NCBI GenBank assembly: GCA_016703785.1
Contig: JADJBM010000009.1
Span: forward strand, 1 to 64,000
Reading direction: 5' to 3'
Source of the DNA: Betaproteobacteria bacterium
GTDB lineage: Bacteria; Pseudomonadota; Gammaproteobacteria; Burkholderiales; Rhodocyclaceae
Length of the DNA: 64,000 bases
This document shows positions 9,393-17,559 of this stretch, in pieces. Both the position numbers and the translations under genes were made by a program. Each line of letters opens with the position of its first letter. Positions within the stretch are counted from its first letter, which is position 1. The notes under the pieces are model-generated. The model saw nothing but the letters and a program-made list of their open reading frames with translations. It made no database searches and was not told the DNA's origin.

Positions 9393-11936
9393 TTAGAACA
9401 GATCGTCCATCTCGTCGGCGCCGACGCCTGGAGGCATCTTGCCGTACTGCTCCATGTAGGCCTGTACCAGCTGGTTTTCCCGCTGGCTGAAGAAGGGCGC
9501 CTCCTCGACGACGAAGAATTTGGCGATATCGGCCTTGTCGAGCATCGCTTCGAGGGCTTCGCGCAGGTTCTCCACGCCCTTGATCACCAATATTTGCTTG
9601 TCCGCGTCGAGCAGCTGGTAGACGCCGGATTCTGCGATGACGCCGGCGACGTTGACCTCGTTCAGCTCCAGCCAGGACTCGGGCGGCAGCACCATGTCCT
9701 CGATCTTCGCCGCCAGGTTGCACTTGAGGCAGCGCAGCGCCTCGGCGCGCGCCGTCGCGTCGGTGAAGCCGAGTTCGACTTCGTTCCAGTTGTTGCGCTT
9801 GGCCGGGTCGATGAAGACCGGATGGAGGCGCTTGACCTGGTTGAAGCCCTCGTCGCGACCGATGTGCGGGTCGGTGTCCCAGTCGGGCAGCAGTTTCTCC
9901 TCGATGTCGCCGTCTCCCCCGAGCTGACTATCGATGGCGGCCGCGGCGATGCGGCCCTGGGCGACGGATTCGATCAGCGTCGAGGGGCCGAGCACGCAGT
10001 CGCCGCCGGCATACACGCCCGGCTTGGAGGTCAACATGGAATCGGCACGCACGGTGATGCGGCCCTTGTCGTTGGTCTGCACGCCGAAGCCCTCGTACTT
10101 CTTCGGGTACTGGCCGATGGCGGCGATGACCAGGTCGACGTCCTCGGTGAATTCGCTGCCGGCGATTTCCACCGGGCGGCGGCGGCCGGAGGCGTCGGGT
10201 TCGCCCAGTTCCATCTTCGCGTAGGTGATCTTCAGGCGCGAGCTGCCGGATTCGTTCAGCTCGATCTTCTTCGGCGCCAGCAGGAAGCGCAGGTTGACGC
10301 CTTCCTCCTCGCAACCCTGCACTTCGTCGTCGCGCGCCGGCATTTCCTCGCGCGTGCGGCGATACACCATGTCGACCACGTCGGCACCGAGGCGGCGCGC
10401 GGTACGCGCGTTGTCGGTGGCGACGTTGCCGCCGCCGATGACGGCGACGCGCTTGCCGATGACGATGTCGGTGTCCGGCGTGCCGATCAGGCCAAGCGTC
10501 GCGGCGCGCAGGAAGGTCGGGCTGTCGACCACGTTGGGCAGACTGTCGCCGGGCAGGCCGAGCTTGTCGCCACCCTGGGCGCCAATGCCGATGAAGACGG
10601 CCTCATGGCCCTGCGAAAACAACTCGTCGATCTTCTCGACGCGCGTGTTGTAGCGAATCTCCACGCCGAGCTTGGTCACTTCGGCGACTTCGTTGTCGAT
10701 GACGTCGAGCGGCACGCGGTAGGAGGGGATGCCGTAGCGCGCCATGCCGCCGGCGGCGGGCAGGGCGTCGAACACGGTGACGGCGTGGCCTTTCTTGGCC
10801 AGGTAGTAGGCCGCCGTAAGTCCGGCCGGGCCGGCGCCGATGATGGCGGCCTTCTTGCCCGTCGGCGGCAGCTGCTTCGAGTACTGGCGCCACAGGCCGG
10901 TGTCGTTGTCGGCGGCGATGCGCTTCAGGCTGCGGATGGAAATCGGCTCGTCGAGGTGCTTGCGGCGGCAGGCCGACTCGCAGGGCGAGAAACAGGCGCG
11001 GCCGAGGATGCCGGGGAAGGGCAGCTTCTCGCGCACCACGGCCACGGCCTCCGAATATTTGCCGAGACCGACCAGTTGCACGTAGCGCGGCACGTCGATG
11101 CCGGCCGGGCAGGTGTGCTTGCACGGTACCTGCGATTCTTCCTTGCGCGCCACGTCGAGGGTGCGATCCATCAGGGCGCCGGTGGGGCAGACGGTGACGC
11201 AGGCGGAGCAGAACTTGCAGCCGGATTCGATCAGCGTCGGCGCGATGGTGCCGACCCATTTACGCCCCTCGGTTTCCTTGACTTCGAGGCAGCCGACCCC
11301 GCGCACCTCGTTGCAGGCCACCAGGCAGCGGCGGCAGTCGATGCAGAGGTTGTAGTCGCGGTCGTAGAAGGGCTCGTTCTTGATGACCGGCAGCTGGATG
11401 TGCTTGTAGTTCGGCGTCGTGGCCGGAATGCCGATGTAGTCGGACACCTTGCGCAGTTCGCAGGTGTGGAAGATTGAACAGCAGCGCTGCTCGACCGGGT
11501 TGCCGAAGGAGCAGGTGGTGCGGCTGCAGCCTTCACGCTGCGGACAGGTGAGGCAGTTGTGCGGGTGGTTACCGAGGGTTTTGGCAATGCGCTCCTTGCG
11601 CAGCTTGTCGATGGCTGGCGACTGGGTGGTGACGCTCATGCCTGCCTGCACGGCAACCGAGCAGGAGGTTCGCATGCCCGAGGTGCCTGCGATTTCCACG
11701 ACGCAGAGATTGCAGCCGGAGTCCCCGGCGCCGCGCTGGCAGGAGGGGGGCAGGTCGGGGTGGGCGCACAGAGAAGGAATGTAGATGCCTGCTGCCGTGG
11801 CCGCGGACAGCAGCGAAGCACCCTCGGGTGCTTCAATATCCCTGCCGTCGATGGTGATTGTGACCATGGGACTGGCCACGGCAGTGTTGGGCGAAGACGC
11901 CTTCCACCATCTGACCGTTTGCGCACTTGTGTTCAT
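9393..11936 (-). CDS. bzdV: BzdV-like multi-cofactor NAD(P)H:ferredoxin oxidoreductase
   Basis: The 847-residue protein is a chain of redox modules. A NuoG/formate-dehydrogenase-type 2Fe-2S domain comes first (about residues 24-100), then a His-Cys 4Fe-4S motif (HPHNCLTCPQREGC). Two further 4Fe-4S motifs follow (CIDCRRCLVAC and CKFCSACVTVC), then a GltD-like FAD/NAD(P)H reductase with IIGAGPAGLTAA, VIGGGNVATD and YAGGDC. Such proteins pass electrons between NAD(P)H and ferredoxin. Here the ferredoxin would be the one encoded with the reductase on the facing operon. A ribosome site (GGAG, 8 bases) supports the ATG at 11936; the internal ATG at 11867, where the 2Fe-2S domain begins, has none. 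It is the first gene of the operon with dch, had and oah, as in Azoarcus bzdVWXY. Whether it bifurcates electrons is unknown. Confidence 0.9.
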   Translation of the reverse strand: MNTSAQTVRWWKASSPNTAVASPMVTITIDGRDIEAPEGASLLSAATAAGIYIPSLCAHPDLPPSCQRGAGDSGCNLCVVEIAGTSGMRTSCSVAVQAGMSVTTQSPAIDKLRKERIAKTLGNHPHNCLTCPQREGCSRTTCSFGNPVEQRCCSIFHTCELRKVSDYIGIPATTPNYKHIQLPVIKNEPFYDRDYNLCIDCRRCLVACNEVRGVGCLEVKETEGRKWVGTIAPTLIESGCKFCSACVTVCPTGALMDRTLDVARKEESQVPCKHTCPAGIDVPRYVQLVGLGKYSEAVAVVREKLPFPGILGRACFSPCESACRRKHLDEPISIRSLKRIAADNDTGLWRQYSKQLPPTGKKAAIIGAGPAGLTAAYYLAKKGHAVTVFDALPAAGGMARYGIPSYRVPLDVIDNEVAEVTKLGVEIRYNTRVEKIDELFSQGHEAVFIGIGAQGGDKLGLPGDSLPNVVDSPTFLRAATLGLIGTPDTDIVIGKRVAVIGGGNVATDNARTARRLGADVVDMVYRRTREEMPARDDEVQGCEEEGVNLRFLLAPKKIELNESGSSRLKITYAKMELGEPDASGRRRPVEIAGSEFTEDVDLVIAAIGQYPKKYEGFGVQTNDKGRITVRADSMLTSKPGVYAGGDCVLGPSTLIESVAQGRIAAAAIDSQLGGDGDIEEKLLPDWDTDPHIGRDEGFNQVKRLHPVFIDPAKRNNWNEVELGFTDATARAEALRCLKCNLAAKIEDMVLPPESWLELNEVNVAGVIAESGVYQLLDADKQILVIKGVENLREALEAMLDKADIAKFFVVEEAPFFSQRENQLVQAYMEQYGKMPPGVGADEMDDLF

Positions 11937-12021
11937 ACCTGTCTCTCCAAAAACCCACCATCATTATGATGCAAAATAACGCATATCAATAAATAGAAAG
12001 GTACTAGAATGCATTGACCTG

Positions 12022-12064
12022 ATTTTAGGAGAGGTGTCGCTTCTGTATATTTGATCTACATCAA
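12022..12064 (-). promoter_or_regulatory. Predicted FNR-dependent promoter of bzdV-dch-had-oah
   Basis: TTGAT-CTAC-ATCAA at 12051-12064 is a perfect match to the FNR consensus TTGAT-N4-ATCAA. On the minus strand a TAAAAT hexamer (complement of 12022-12027) would be the -10, placing the box centre about 42 bases upstream of a start near 12015. That is a class II activator position, leaving a leader of about 80 bases. Confidence 0.75.
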
Positions 12065-12334
12065 GATGAGGCATAAAAACCCTAAATAGGAATGCCCATT
12101 CCAGAGGCCCGGAAAATGTGAAACTTATTGACTGGAAACGATTTTCGATTTTCAAATGCATCTTTGCTCCCGCTGGCCTGGGAAGGCAATTGAAGGTTTA
12201 TCCATTGTTTCCATGGGTAGCCTGGATCTGCTACCTGGAGGGGCGGGTGTATGCGGGTGTATTCGTAAATGCTTATTTAACTGCGTGGATTTCTTTTTCT
12301 CGCCCTGTTTTTTTCTGTCGATATTGCAATTTAC

Positions 12335-12376
12335 TTGATTTAGGTCAAACCTCGTCTTGGGAATGGTTTCTAGAAT
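12335..12376 (+). promoter_or_regulatory. Predicted FNR-dependent promoter of the bzdN operon
   Basis: TTGAT-TTAG-GTCAA at 12335-12348 matches the FNR consensus at nine of ten positions. TAGAAT at 12371-12376 is a good -10; if +1 is 12383, the box is centred exactly at -41.5, the class II position. There is no good -35, as expected for an activator-dependent promoter. In Azoarcus sp. CIB the bzdN promoter is activated by the FNR-type protein AcpR, which fits. Confidence 0.8.
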
Positions 12377-12488
12377 CCACACAAATGCTTTATCGTGCAT
12401 TTAAATTATCATCAAAGCACAATAATGCATATTCTGAGGAAAACGGCTCTAGGGCATAGCTCGACAGGCCAATACCAGGGGATCGACG

Positions 12489-13625
12489 ATGAGTGGATTA
12501 TTCAATCAGTTCAAGGAGTGGTACGAGAAGCGTCACGATTATGCCAAGGCGTGGAAGGCCCGCACCGGTGGCCAGGTGGTGGCGACCATGTGCACCTACA
12601 CGCCGGAGGAAATCCTCATTGCCGCCGGCATGCTGCCGGTGCGCGTGCTGGGCGCCCATGAACCGCAGAACGTCACCGAGCCGCACATCTTCGGCATGTT
12701 CTGCCCGTTCTGCCGCGATACCCTGGCGCAGGGACTGCTCGGCCGCTACGACTACTGCGAGGGCGTGACGCTGACCCAGTCGTGCATCCAGTACCGTCAG
12801 ACCTTCAACTCCTGGCGCATGCATGTGCCGACCGTCAAGTGGGACTACTACCTGCCCATGCCCAATGAAGTGCAGTCGCGCTTCGCCAAGGCGCAGCACT
12901 ATGCCGAGGTCAAAAAATTCCGCGAATACATGGAAGGCGTCATCGGCAAGAAGCTCTCCGACGCCGACCTCAAGCGCGGCGTCGAGATCGTCAACGAGAA
13001 CCGCCGCCTGCTGCGCGAACTCTTCGAGTACCGCAAGGAGACCAACCCGCGCGTGACCGGCGTCGATGCCCTGTACGCTTCGATCACCGCCCAGTTCGTC
13101 GACAAGGAAGAGCACAACAAGGAACTCAAGCGCGTGCTGGCTGAACTGCCCAAGCAGGCGAACAACCGCGAAGAAGGCATCCGCTTCATGACCATCGGCT
13201 CGGAGAACGACGACATCTCCTTCATGGCCATGGTCGAATCGGTCGGGTCCACCATCGTCATCGACGACCAGTGTTCCGGTACCCGCTACTTCTGGAACGA
13301 GGCGCGCATCCAGGACGACGTGATCGCCACCATCTCGGACCGCTATTGCGAGCGCCCGGCCTGCCCGACCAAGGACTATCCGGCGCATACCCGTTTCGAT
13401 CACGTGCTGAAGCTGGCCCAGGACTACAACGCCAAGGCGGCGGTGTTCCTGCAGCAGAAGTTCTGCGATCCGCACGAGGGCGACTATCCGGATCTGAAGC
13501 GCCACCTGGAGGCCAACGGCATTCCGACGCTGTTCCTCGAGTTCGACATCACCAACCCGCTCGGACCGTTCCGCATCCGCATCGAGGCCTTCCTCGAGAC
13601 GCTGGGCGAAGAAGAACTGTTCTGA
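12489..13625 (+). CDS. bzdN: Benzoyl-CoA reductase, Bzd type, subunit N
   Basis: This 378-residue member of the 2-hydroxyacyl-CoA dehydratase D-component family is homologous to BcrC of Thauera. With BzdO it forms the module that binds benzoyl-CoA and carries a 4Fe-4S cluster; several cysteines suited to cluster binding are present (FCPFCRD near residue 75, LTQSCIQY near 97, DDQCSGTRY near 260). The complex reduces benzoyl-CoA to cyclohexa-1,5-diene-1-carbonyl-CoA, spending two ATP per two electrons. AGGGG lies about 8 bases before the ATG. It is the first gene of the right-hand operon, about 106 bases after the predicted FNR-dependent start. The short P and Q subunits downstream show the system is Bzd and not Bcr type. 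Confidence 0.96.
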   Translation: MSGLFNQFKEWYEKRHDYAKAWKARTGGQVVATMCTYTPEEILIAAGMLPVRVLGAHEPQNVTEPHIFGMFCPFCRDTLAQGLLGRYDYCEGVTLTQSCIQYRQTFNSWRMHVPTVKWDYYLPMPNEVQSRFAKAQHYAEVKKFREYMEGVIGKKLSDADLKRGVEIVNENRRLLRELFEYRKETNPRVTGVDALYASITAQFVDKEEHNKELKRVLAELPKQANNREEGIRFMTIGSENDDISFMAMVESVGSTIVIDDQCSGTRYFWNEARIQDDVIATISDRYCERPACPTKDYPAHTRFDHVLKLAQDYNAKAAVFLQQKFCDPHEGDYPDLKRHLEANGIPTLFLEFDITNPLGPFRIRIEAFLETLGEEELF

Positions 13626-13655
13626 CCGGACCGAGACAAGAGGAGCAATACTGAT

Positions 13656-14966
13656 ATGGCAAAGTATCCTACCGAACAGCTCAAGTGCTGGAAGAAAGCC
13701 AAGGAACTGCGCGAGCAGTACTACATCAACTTCGCCAAGGCCCACGAGAAGGGCGGTCTGCGCTGGTCCGGTTCCGCCTGGGCGCTGGACGCCATCCCGG
13801 CGGGTCTGGGCAATGACGTCTATTCCCTTACCGGCGAGCCTTACGGCGCCACCATCGCGGTGGACAAGAAGTTCAACAAGGAATGCCAGGATGCGGCCGA
13901 GTCCTACGGCTTCGCCCGCGACCTGTGCGCCTACATGCGCACCTACTGGGGCTCGATCATTCTGAACAAATATCCGTTCGGCGGCGAGTTTCCCAAGCCC
14001 GACTTCAACTTCCAGACACAGATCTGCTGCTCGCACGCCAAGTGGTACCAGGCAGCTTCCATTCTGGAGCACGACACGCCGACTTTCTTCATCGATGTTT
14101 CGGTCGGCGCCTACAAGGACTTGACGACCGAGCGGCTCGACTACGTCACCAACCAGGGCCTGGAGGCCTGCGAGTGGCTGGAGAAGACCACCGGCCGCAA
14201 GTTCGATGACGAGTTGTTCATCGAGGCGGTGAAGAACGAGATGCGCTCCACCTCGCTGTGGGCCGCCATCTGCGCCGAGAACAAGGCCAAGCCGGCGCCG
14301 CTCGACGAGAAGACCATGTACTCGCTCTACGTGCTGGCGACGCTGTCGAAGTCCTCGAAGTGGTGCGCCGACTTCTACCAGGAGTGCCTGGACGAGGTGA
14401 AGGATCGCGTCGCGCGCGGCATTGCTGCCGTGCCCAACGAGCGCTGCCGCGTCATGTCCGACACGCAGCCGCCCTGGGGCTTCCTCAAGGTGTTCCGCTA
14501 CCTCGAAGAGTACGGCGCCGTTTCCATTGGCTCGTTGTACACCTTCGGCCTGGAAGGCATCTGGGAAACCAAGCCTGACGGCACCTGGGGTCCGCGTACC
14601 CTGCCGTGGGAAAAGGGCATCGAGATGAACACCCGCGAGGAGGCCATGCGCCTGTACTGCGACTGGAACCTGTCGAAGCCGCAATGGCAGCATTTCTACG
14701 ATCCGCGCATCAAGACCGAGATGATGAAGACCATCGTCAAGGAGTGGGGCGTCGATGGCGTCATGCTGCACCTGAATCGCGGCTGCGAGGGCCTGTCGAT
14801 CGGCATCATGGAAAACCGTCTGGGCCTGGCCGCGTCTGGCGTCCCGGTGATGACATTCGAGGGCAACATGGGTGACGAGCGCGAATTCGACCTGGGCCGC
14901 ACGCAAAGCCGCGTCGACTCGTTCATGGAAACCCTCAACCTGAAGCGCGATGTTGCACACGCCTGA
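13656..14966 (+). CDS. bzdO: Benzoyl-CoA reductase, Bzd type, subunit O
   Basis: This 436-residue protein is the second subunit of the 2-hydroxyglutaryl-CoA dehydratase-like module, homologous to BcrB. It partners BzdN in substrate binding and holds one of the low-potential clusters; cysteines in QICCSHAKW (near 125), the GLEACEWL region and NRGCEGLS (near 375) are candidates. GAGGAG precedes the ATG by about 10 bases. It is 30 bases downstream of bzdN and 18 bases upstream of bzdP, in one operon. Confidence 0.96.
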   Translation: MAKYPTEQLKCWKKAKELREQYYINFAKAHEKGGLRWSGSAWALDAIPAGLGNDVYSLTGEPYGATIAVDKKFNKECQDAAESYGFARDLCAYMRTYWGSIILNKYPFGGEFPKPDFNFQTQICCSHAKWYQAASILEHDTPTFFIDVSVGAYKDLTTERLDYVTNQGLEACEWLEKTTGRKFDDELFIEAVKNEMRSTSLWAAICAENKAKPAPLDEKTMYSLYVLATLSKSSKWCADFYQECLDEVKDRVARGIAAVPNERCRVMSDTQPPWGFLKVFRYLEEYGAVSIGSLYTFGLEGIWETKPDGTWGPRTLPWEKGIEMNTREEAMRLYCDWNLSKPQWQHFYDPRIKTEMMKTIVKEWGVDGVMLHLNRGCEGLSIGIMENRLGLAASGVPVMTFEGNMGDEREFDLGRTQSRVDSFMETLNLKRDVAHA

Positions 14967-14984
14967 TCCTAGGAGGAAATAAAG

Positions 14985-15794
14985 ATGATTACCGCTGGTA
15001 TCGACATGGGTTCCCGCACCGTCAAGGTGGTGTTTATCGAGGAACTGAAGGTGGACGGTGCGCCCCAGCTGAAATGGGGCGTCAAGGGCAAGCACATCAT
15101 GTTCCCGGATGAACTGGATGCCGATCAGGCAGCCGACAAGGCCTTCGAGGATGCGCTGAAGGGGGCCGGGATTACGCGCGACCAGGTAAAGAAAGTGGTG
15201 GCGACGGGCGCCGGCCGCAAGCAGGTGAAGTTCGCCACTTCAGACGTGACCGAAGTGGGTGCCGGTGCGCGCGGTGCGGTGTTCATGTGCCCGACGGCCA
15301 AGACGGTGGTCGACGTCGGCGCCGAAGAGGGGCGCGGCGTCAAGGCCAACGCCGAGGGCAAGGTGGTGGATTTCGCCGGCAACGAGAAATGCGCTGCCGG
15401 CGCCGGCGCTTTCGCCGAGTCGATGTCGCGCGCGCTGCAGTTGAGCCTGAAGGATTTCGGCGAAGCCAGCCTGCGCTCGGACAAGACCATCCCGATGAAC
15501 GCGCAATGCACGGTGTTCGCCGAGTCCGAAGTGGTGTCCCTGATCCATTCCGCGACGCCGAAGGAAGACATTGCCAAGGCCGTGCTGGATGCCGTGGCGA
15601 GCCGCGTCTGCGCCATGGTGCGCCGCGTAGGCATCGAAGACGAGGTGATCCTCATCGGCGGCATGGTGCATAACCCCGGCTTCGTCCAGTCGCTGAAGGT
15701 TGCACTGGGTGTGGATAAAGTCCTCTTGCCGGACATGCCGGAGTACATCAGTGCCCTGGGTGCCGCACTGATCGCGGCCGAGAACAACGCTTGA
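14985..15794 (+). CDS. bzdP: Benzoyl-CoA reductase, Bzd type, subunit P (ATPase/activator)
   Basis: This 269-residue BadF/BadG/BcrA/BcrD-family ATPase has the ASKHA fold. The N-terminus has GIDMGSRTVKVVF for phosphate binding. NEKCAAGAGAF and NAQCTVFAESE carry the cysteines that ligate a 4Fe-4S cluster shared with the partner subunit, and IGGMVHNPG is in the C-terminal half. It couples ATP hydrolysis to electron transfer from reduced ferredoxin into BzdNO. AGGAGG lies about 8 bases before the ATG. It is closest to BcrD/BzdP in size. Confidence 0.94.
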   Translation: MITAGIDMGSRTVKVVFIEELKVDGAPQLKWGVKGKHIMFPDELDADQAADKAFEDALKGAGITRDQVKKVVATGAGRKQVKFATSDVTEVGAGARGAVFMCPTAKTVVDVGAEEGRGVKANAEGKVVDFAGNEKCAAGAGAFAESMSRALQLSLKDFGEASLRSDKTIPMNAQCTVFAESEVVSLIHSATPKEDIAKAVLDAVASRVCAMVRRVGIEDEVILIGGMVHNPGFVQSLKVALGVDKVLLPDMPEYISALGAALIAAENNA

Positions 15795-15829
15795 GCGTCA
15801 GCAGCCGATAAATCGAAAAGGAGATCATC

Positions 15830-16726
15830 ATGTCATCTGGAGAGAAGAAGGAATACTGGCGCTGGCAGGAGAACTGCTGGATCGACGAGACGAAGGACTG
15901 GCGCGCGGCGAAGATCGTCACCGCCGGCATCGATGTCGGTTCGGTCAGCTCGCAGGCGGTGGTCTGCGTGGACGGCGAACTGTACGGCTACAACAGCATG
16001 CGCACCGGCAACAATAGCCCGGATTCAGCCACGAACGCCCTGGCCGGCGTGCTGGAGAAATCCGGCATGAAGCTGGAAGACATCACCTATGTCATCGGTA
16101 CGGGCTACGGGCGCGTCAACGTGCCGTTTGCACACAAGGCCATCACCGAGATCGCCTGCCACGCGCGCGGCGCCAACTACATGGGTGGCAACACCGTCCG
16201 CACGATTCTCGACATGGGCGGCCAGGACTGCAAGGCGATCCATTGCGACGAGAAGGGCAAGGTCACCAACTTTCTCATGAATGACAAGTGCGCCGCCGGT
16301 ACCGGGCGCGGCATGGAGGTGATTGCCGACCTGATGCAGATTCCGATCGCCGAACTCGGACCGCGTTCCTTCGATGTCGACGAAGAACCGGAAGCCGTGT
16401 CCTCCACCTGCGTGGTCTTCGCCAAGTCCGAGGCACTGGGGCTGCTGAAGTCCGGCTACTCGAAGAACAAGGTGATTGCCGCCTACTGCCAGGCCATGGC
16501 TGAACGCGTCGTGTCGCTGATCGAGCGCATTGGGGTGGAGAACGACTTCTTCATTACCGGCGGCATCGCCAAGAACCCCGGTGTGGTGAAACGCATCGAG
16601 AAACTGCTTGGCACCAAGGCGGTCGATACCAAACTGGACAGCCAGATTGCCGGCGCCTTGGGCGCCGCACTGTTCGGCCACACGCTGATGCTGAAGCAGG
16701 CCGCATCCGCAACCAAAGCGGCCTAG
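15830..16726 (+). CDS. bzdQ: Benzoyl-CoA reductase, Bzd type, subunit Q (ATPase/activator)
   Basis: This 298-residue ASKHA ATPase is the paralogue and partner of BzdP. An N-terminal extension of about 30 residues, rich in Trp and charged residues, precedes AGIDVGSVSSQAVV. The cluster cysteines are in NDKCAAGTGRGMEV and SSTCVVFAKSE, and ITGGIAKNPG follows. Its length matches Azoarcus BzdQ; the Thauera-type counterpart BcrA is about 140 residues longer, which separates the two classes. A ribosome site (AAAGGAG) is well placed. The next gene, the ferredoxin, follows after an unusually long gap of 229 bases. Confidence 0.95.
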   Translation: MSSGEKKEYWRWQENCWIDETKDWRAAKIVTAGIDVGSVSSQAVVCVDGELYGYNSMRTGNNSPDSATNALAGVLEKSGMKLEDITYVIGTGYGRVNVPFAHKAITEIACHARGANYMGGNTVRTILDMGGQDCKAIHCDEKGKVTNFLMNDKCAAGTGRGMEVIADLMQIPIAELGPRSFDVDEEPEAVSSTCVVFAKSEALGLLKSGYSKNKVIAAYCQAMAERVVSLIERIGVENDFFITGGIAKNPGVVKRIEKLLGTKAVDTKLDSQIAGALGAALFGHTLMLKQAASATKAA

Positions 16727-16955
16727 GATATGTTGCGCCTACCCCCCAGCCCCCTTCCCGTGGAAGGGGGTGACTGCGGCTCGCAATGCTCGCAGTGGAA
16801 CCTCGGCCCCGCCTTGGGGCGGCCCGGCGGCGGGGCAGGCAGTTAAAAGGTCCCGACGCTCCGGTCCGCAAAGTACCCCTCTCCCACTGAGCGGGCCGGA
16901 GCTGAGGGATTCAAGATAAGATGGTTAGCATCGAAACAGGGCAAGAGGAACCGAC
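16727..16955 (+). other. Hairpin-rich spacer inside the bzd operon
   Basis: This 229-base gap between bzdQ and the ferredoxin gene has a strong stem CCCCCTTCC/GGAAGGGGG (16750-16758 with 16762-16770, loop CGT). A second stem ACTGCG/CGCAGT (16773-16778 with 16791-16796) and a GC-rich CCCCGCC/GGGGCGG palindrome follow. There is no T-run after the stems, so it is not a typical terminator. It may be an interspersed palindromic repeat or an mRNA-processing segment setting ferredoxin level; a promoter for the ferredoxin is not evident. Confidence 0.55.
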
Positions 16956-17240
16956 ATGATCGCGAACTACGGCTACAAGGATGGCTCGGGTGAGTTTTAC
17001 ATCAGCATCGACACCGACAAGTGCACCTCGTGCCCCGTCGAACACGCTTGTCTGACGGGGTGCCCGAAGGGCATGTTCGAGATCATCACTGATGATTACG
17101 ACGACGTGGTCGCGGCTGTAAAGCAATCCTTCCGCCGCTCGCTAGCATTCGACTGCTCCGACTGCAAGCCAGTTGGAGGTTATACCAGCCTCCCCTGCAC
17201 GACGGCCTGCACGCCCGGGGCGATCAAGCATTCCTGGTAA
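16956..17240 (+). CDS. fdx: 2[4Fe-4S] ferredoxin of benzoyl-CoA reductase (BzdM-like)
   Basis: This 94-residue protein has two cluster motifs. C23-x2-C26-x5-C32-x3-C36 is atypical, with five residues between the second and third Cys. C67-x2-C70-x10-C81-x3-C85-TP has a 10-residue insertion. It resembles the low-potential ferredoxins that feed electrons to benzoyl-CoA reductases. It would be reduced by the BzdV-like enzyme or by a 2-oxoglutarate:ferredoxin oxidoreductase encoded elsewhere. GAGG lies 7-8 bases before the ATG. It follows bzdQ after a hairpin-rich spacer and precedes the 93-residue unknown protein by 13 bases. Confidence 0.92.
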   Translation: MIANYGYKDGSGEFYISIDTDKCTSCPVEHACLTGCPKGMFEIITDDYDDVVAAVKQSFRRSLAFDCSDCKPVGGYTSLPCTTACTPGAIKHSW

Positions 17241-17253
17241 GGCAGGGCAGTTC

Positions 17254-17535
17254 GTGAAAATTCAGTTGAAACTGGTGAAGGGCGGCAAGGAAGCCGACCT
17301 GTTCGCCGAGGGGTGGATCAAGAAAACCACCATCGGAGAGCCGCGATTGACGGAAATCGTCGAGAACTATCGCCAGCTCGGCTACGAGGTGCATGTCGTT
17401 GAGCATCACGAGGAATCCGGCGAAGGTTGCAATACCTGCTTCACGGCGGGCGCGGAGATGGGACAGGTATACGGGGACGTGTATATCCGCAAGGGGAGTG
17501 GCGGCAGGAATGCCGCTGACGACGAGCTGTTTTAA
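17254..17535 (+). CDS. Conserved-looking 93-aa protein of unknown function in the bzd operon
   Basis: I do not recognise this protein. The GTG at 17254-17256, 13 bases after the ferredoxin stop, is the preferred start; the longer open frame back to 17173 would overlap the ferredoxin gene. The product is small and soluble, with no membrane segment. It has a helix-like central part (EIVENYRQLGYEVHVVEHH) and one Cys pair in EGCNTCFTAGAEMGQ near residue 60, a possible metal or disulfide site. The tail is acidic (DDELF), like the C-termini of BzdN and BzdV (EELF, DDLF). Placement between the ferredoxin and the acetyltransferase of the same operon suggests a role in reductase assembly, electron supply or regulation. 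That is inference. Confidence 0.75.
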   Translation: MKIQLKLVKGGKEADLFAEGWIKKTTIGEPRLTEIVENYRQLGYEVHVVEHHEESGEGCNTCFTAGAEMGQVYGDVYIRKGSGGRNAADDELF

Positions 17536-17559
17536 TCAATACGGCGCAAGGAGAATACG

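Larger units (their letters stand above)
11937..12488. promoter_or_regulatory. 552-bp divergent control region between the bzdV and bzdN operons
   Basis: This AT-richer stretch separates two divergently transcribed catabolic operons. It holds two FNR-type boxes (12051-12064 and 12335-12348), each with a -10-like hexamer at class II distance for the operon it faces. TGCA tetramers are at 11970, 12010, 12157, 12396 and 12426; the last two fall just downstream of the predicted bzdN start point. Short frames in the region have no ribosome site or recognisable product and I regard it as non-coding. Confidence 0.85.

Noticed and set aside
9594..11477. A 627-residue plus-strand open frame
   Set aside because: It is antisense to bzdV, with composition typical of a codon-position shadow.
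12118..12459. A 113-residue frame in the bzd control region
   Set aside because: It has no ribosome site and no recognisable domain, and it overlaps both predicted promoter elements of the bzdN operon.
12498..15095. An 865-residue minus-strand open frame opposite bzdN-bzdO
   Set aside because: It is a high-GC antisense shadow with no family motif or ribosome site, while the plus-strand genes are unmistakable.
16911..17126. A minus-strand 71-residue frame over the ferredoxin gene
   Set aside because: It is antisense to the ferredoxin Cys motifs and has no independent support.
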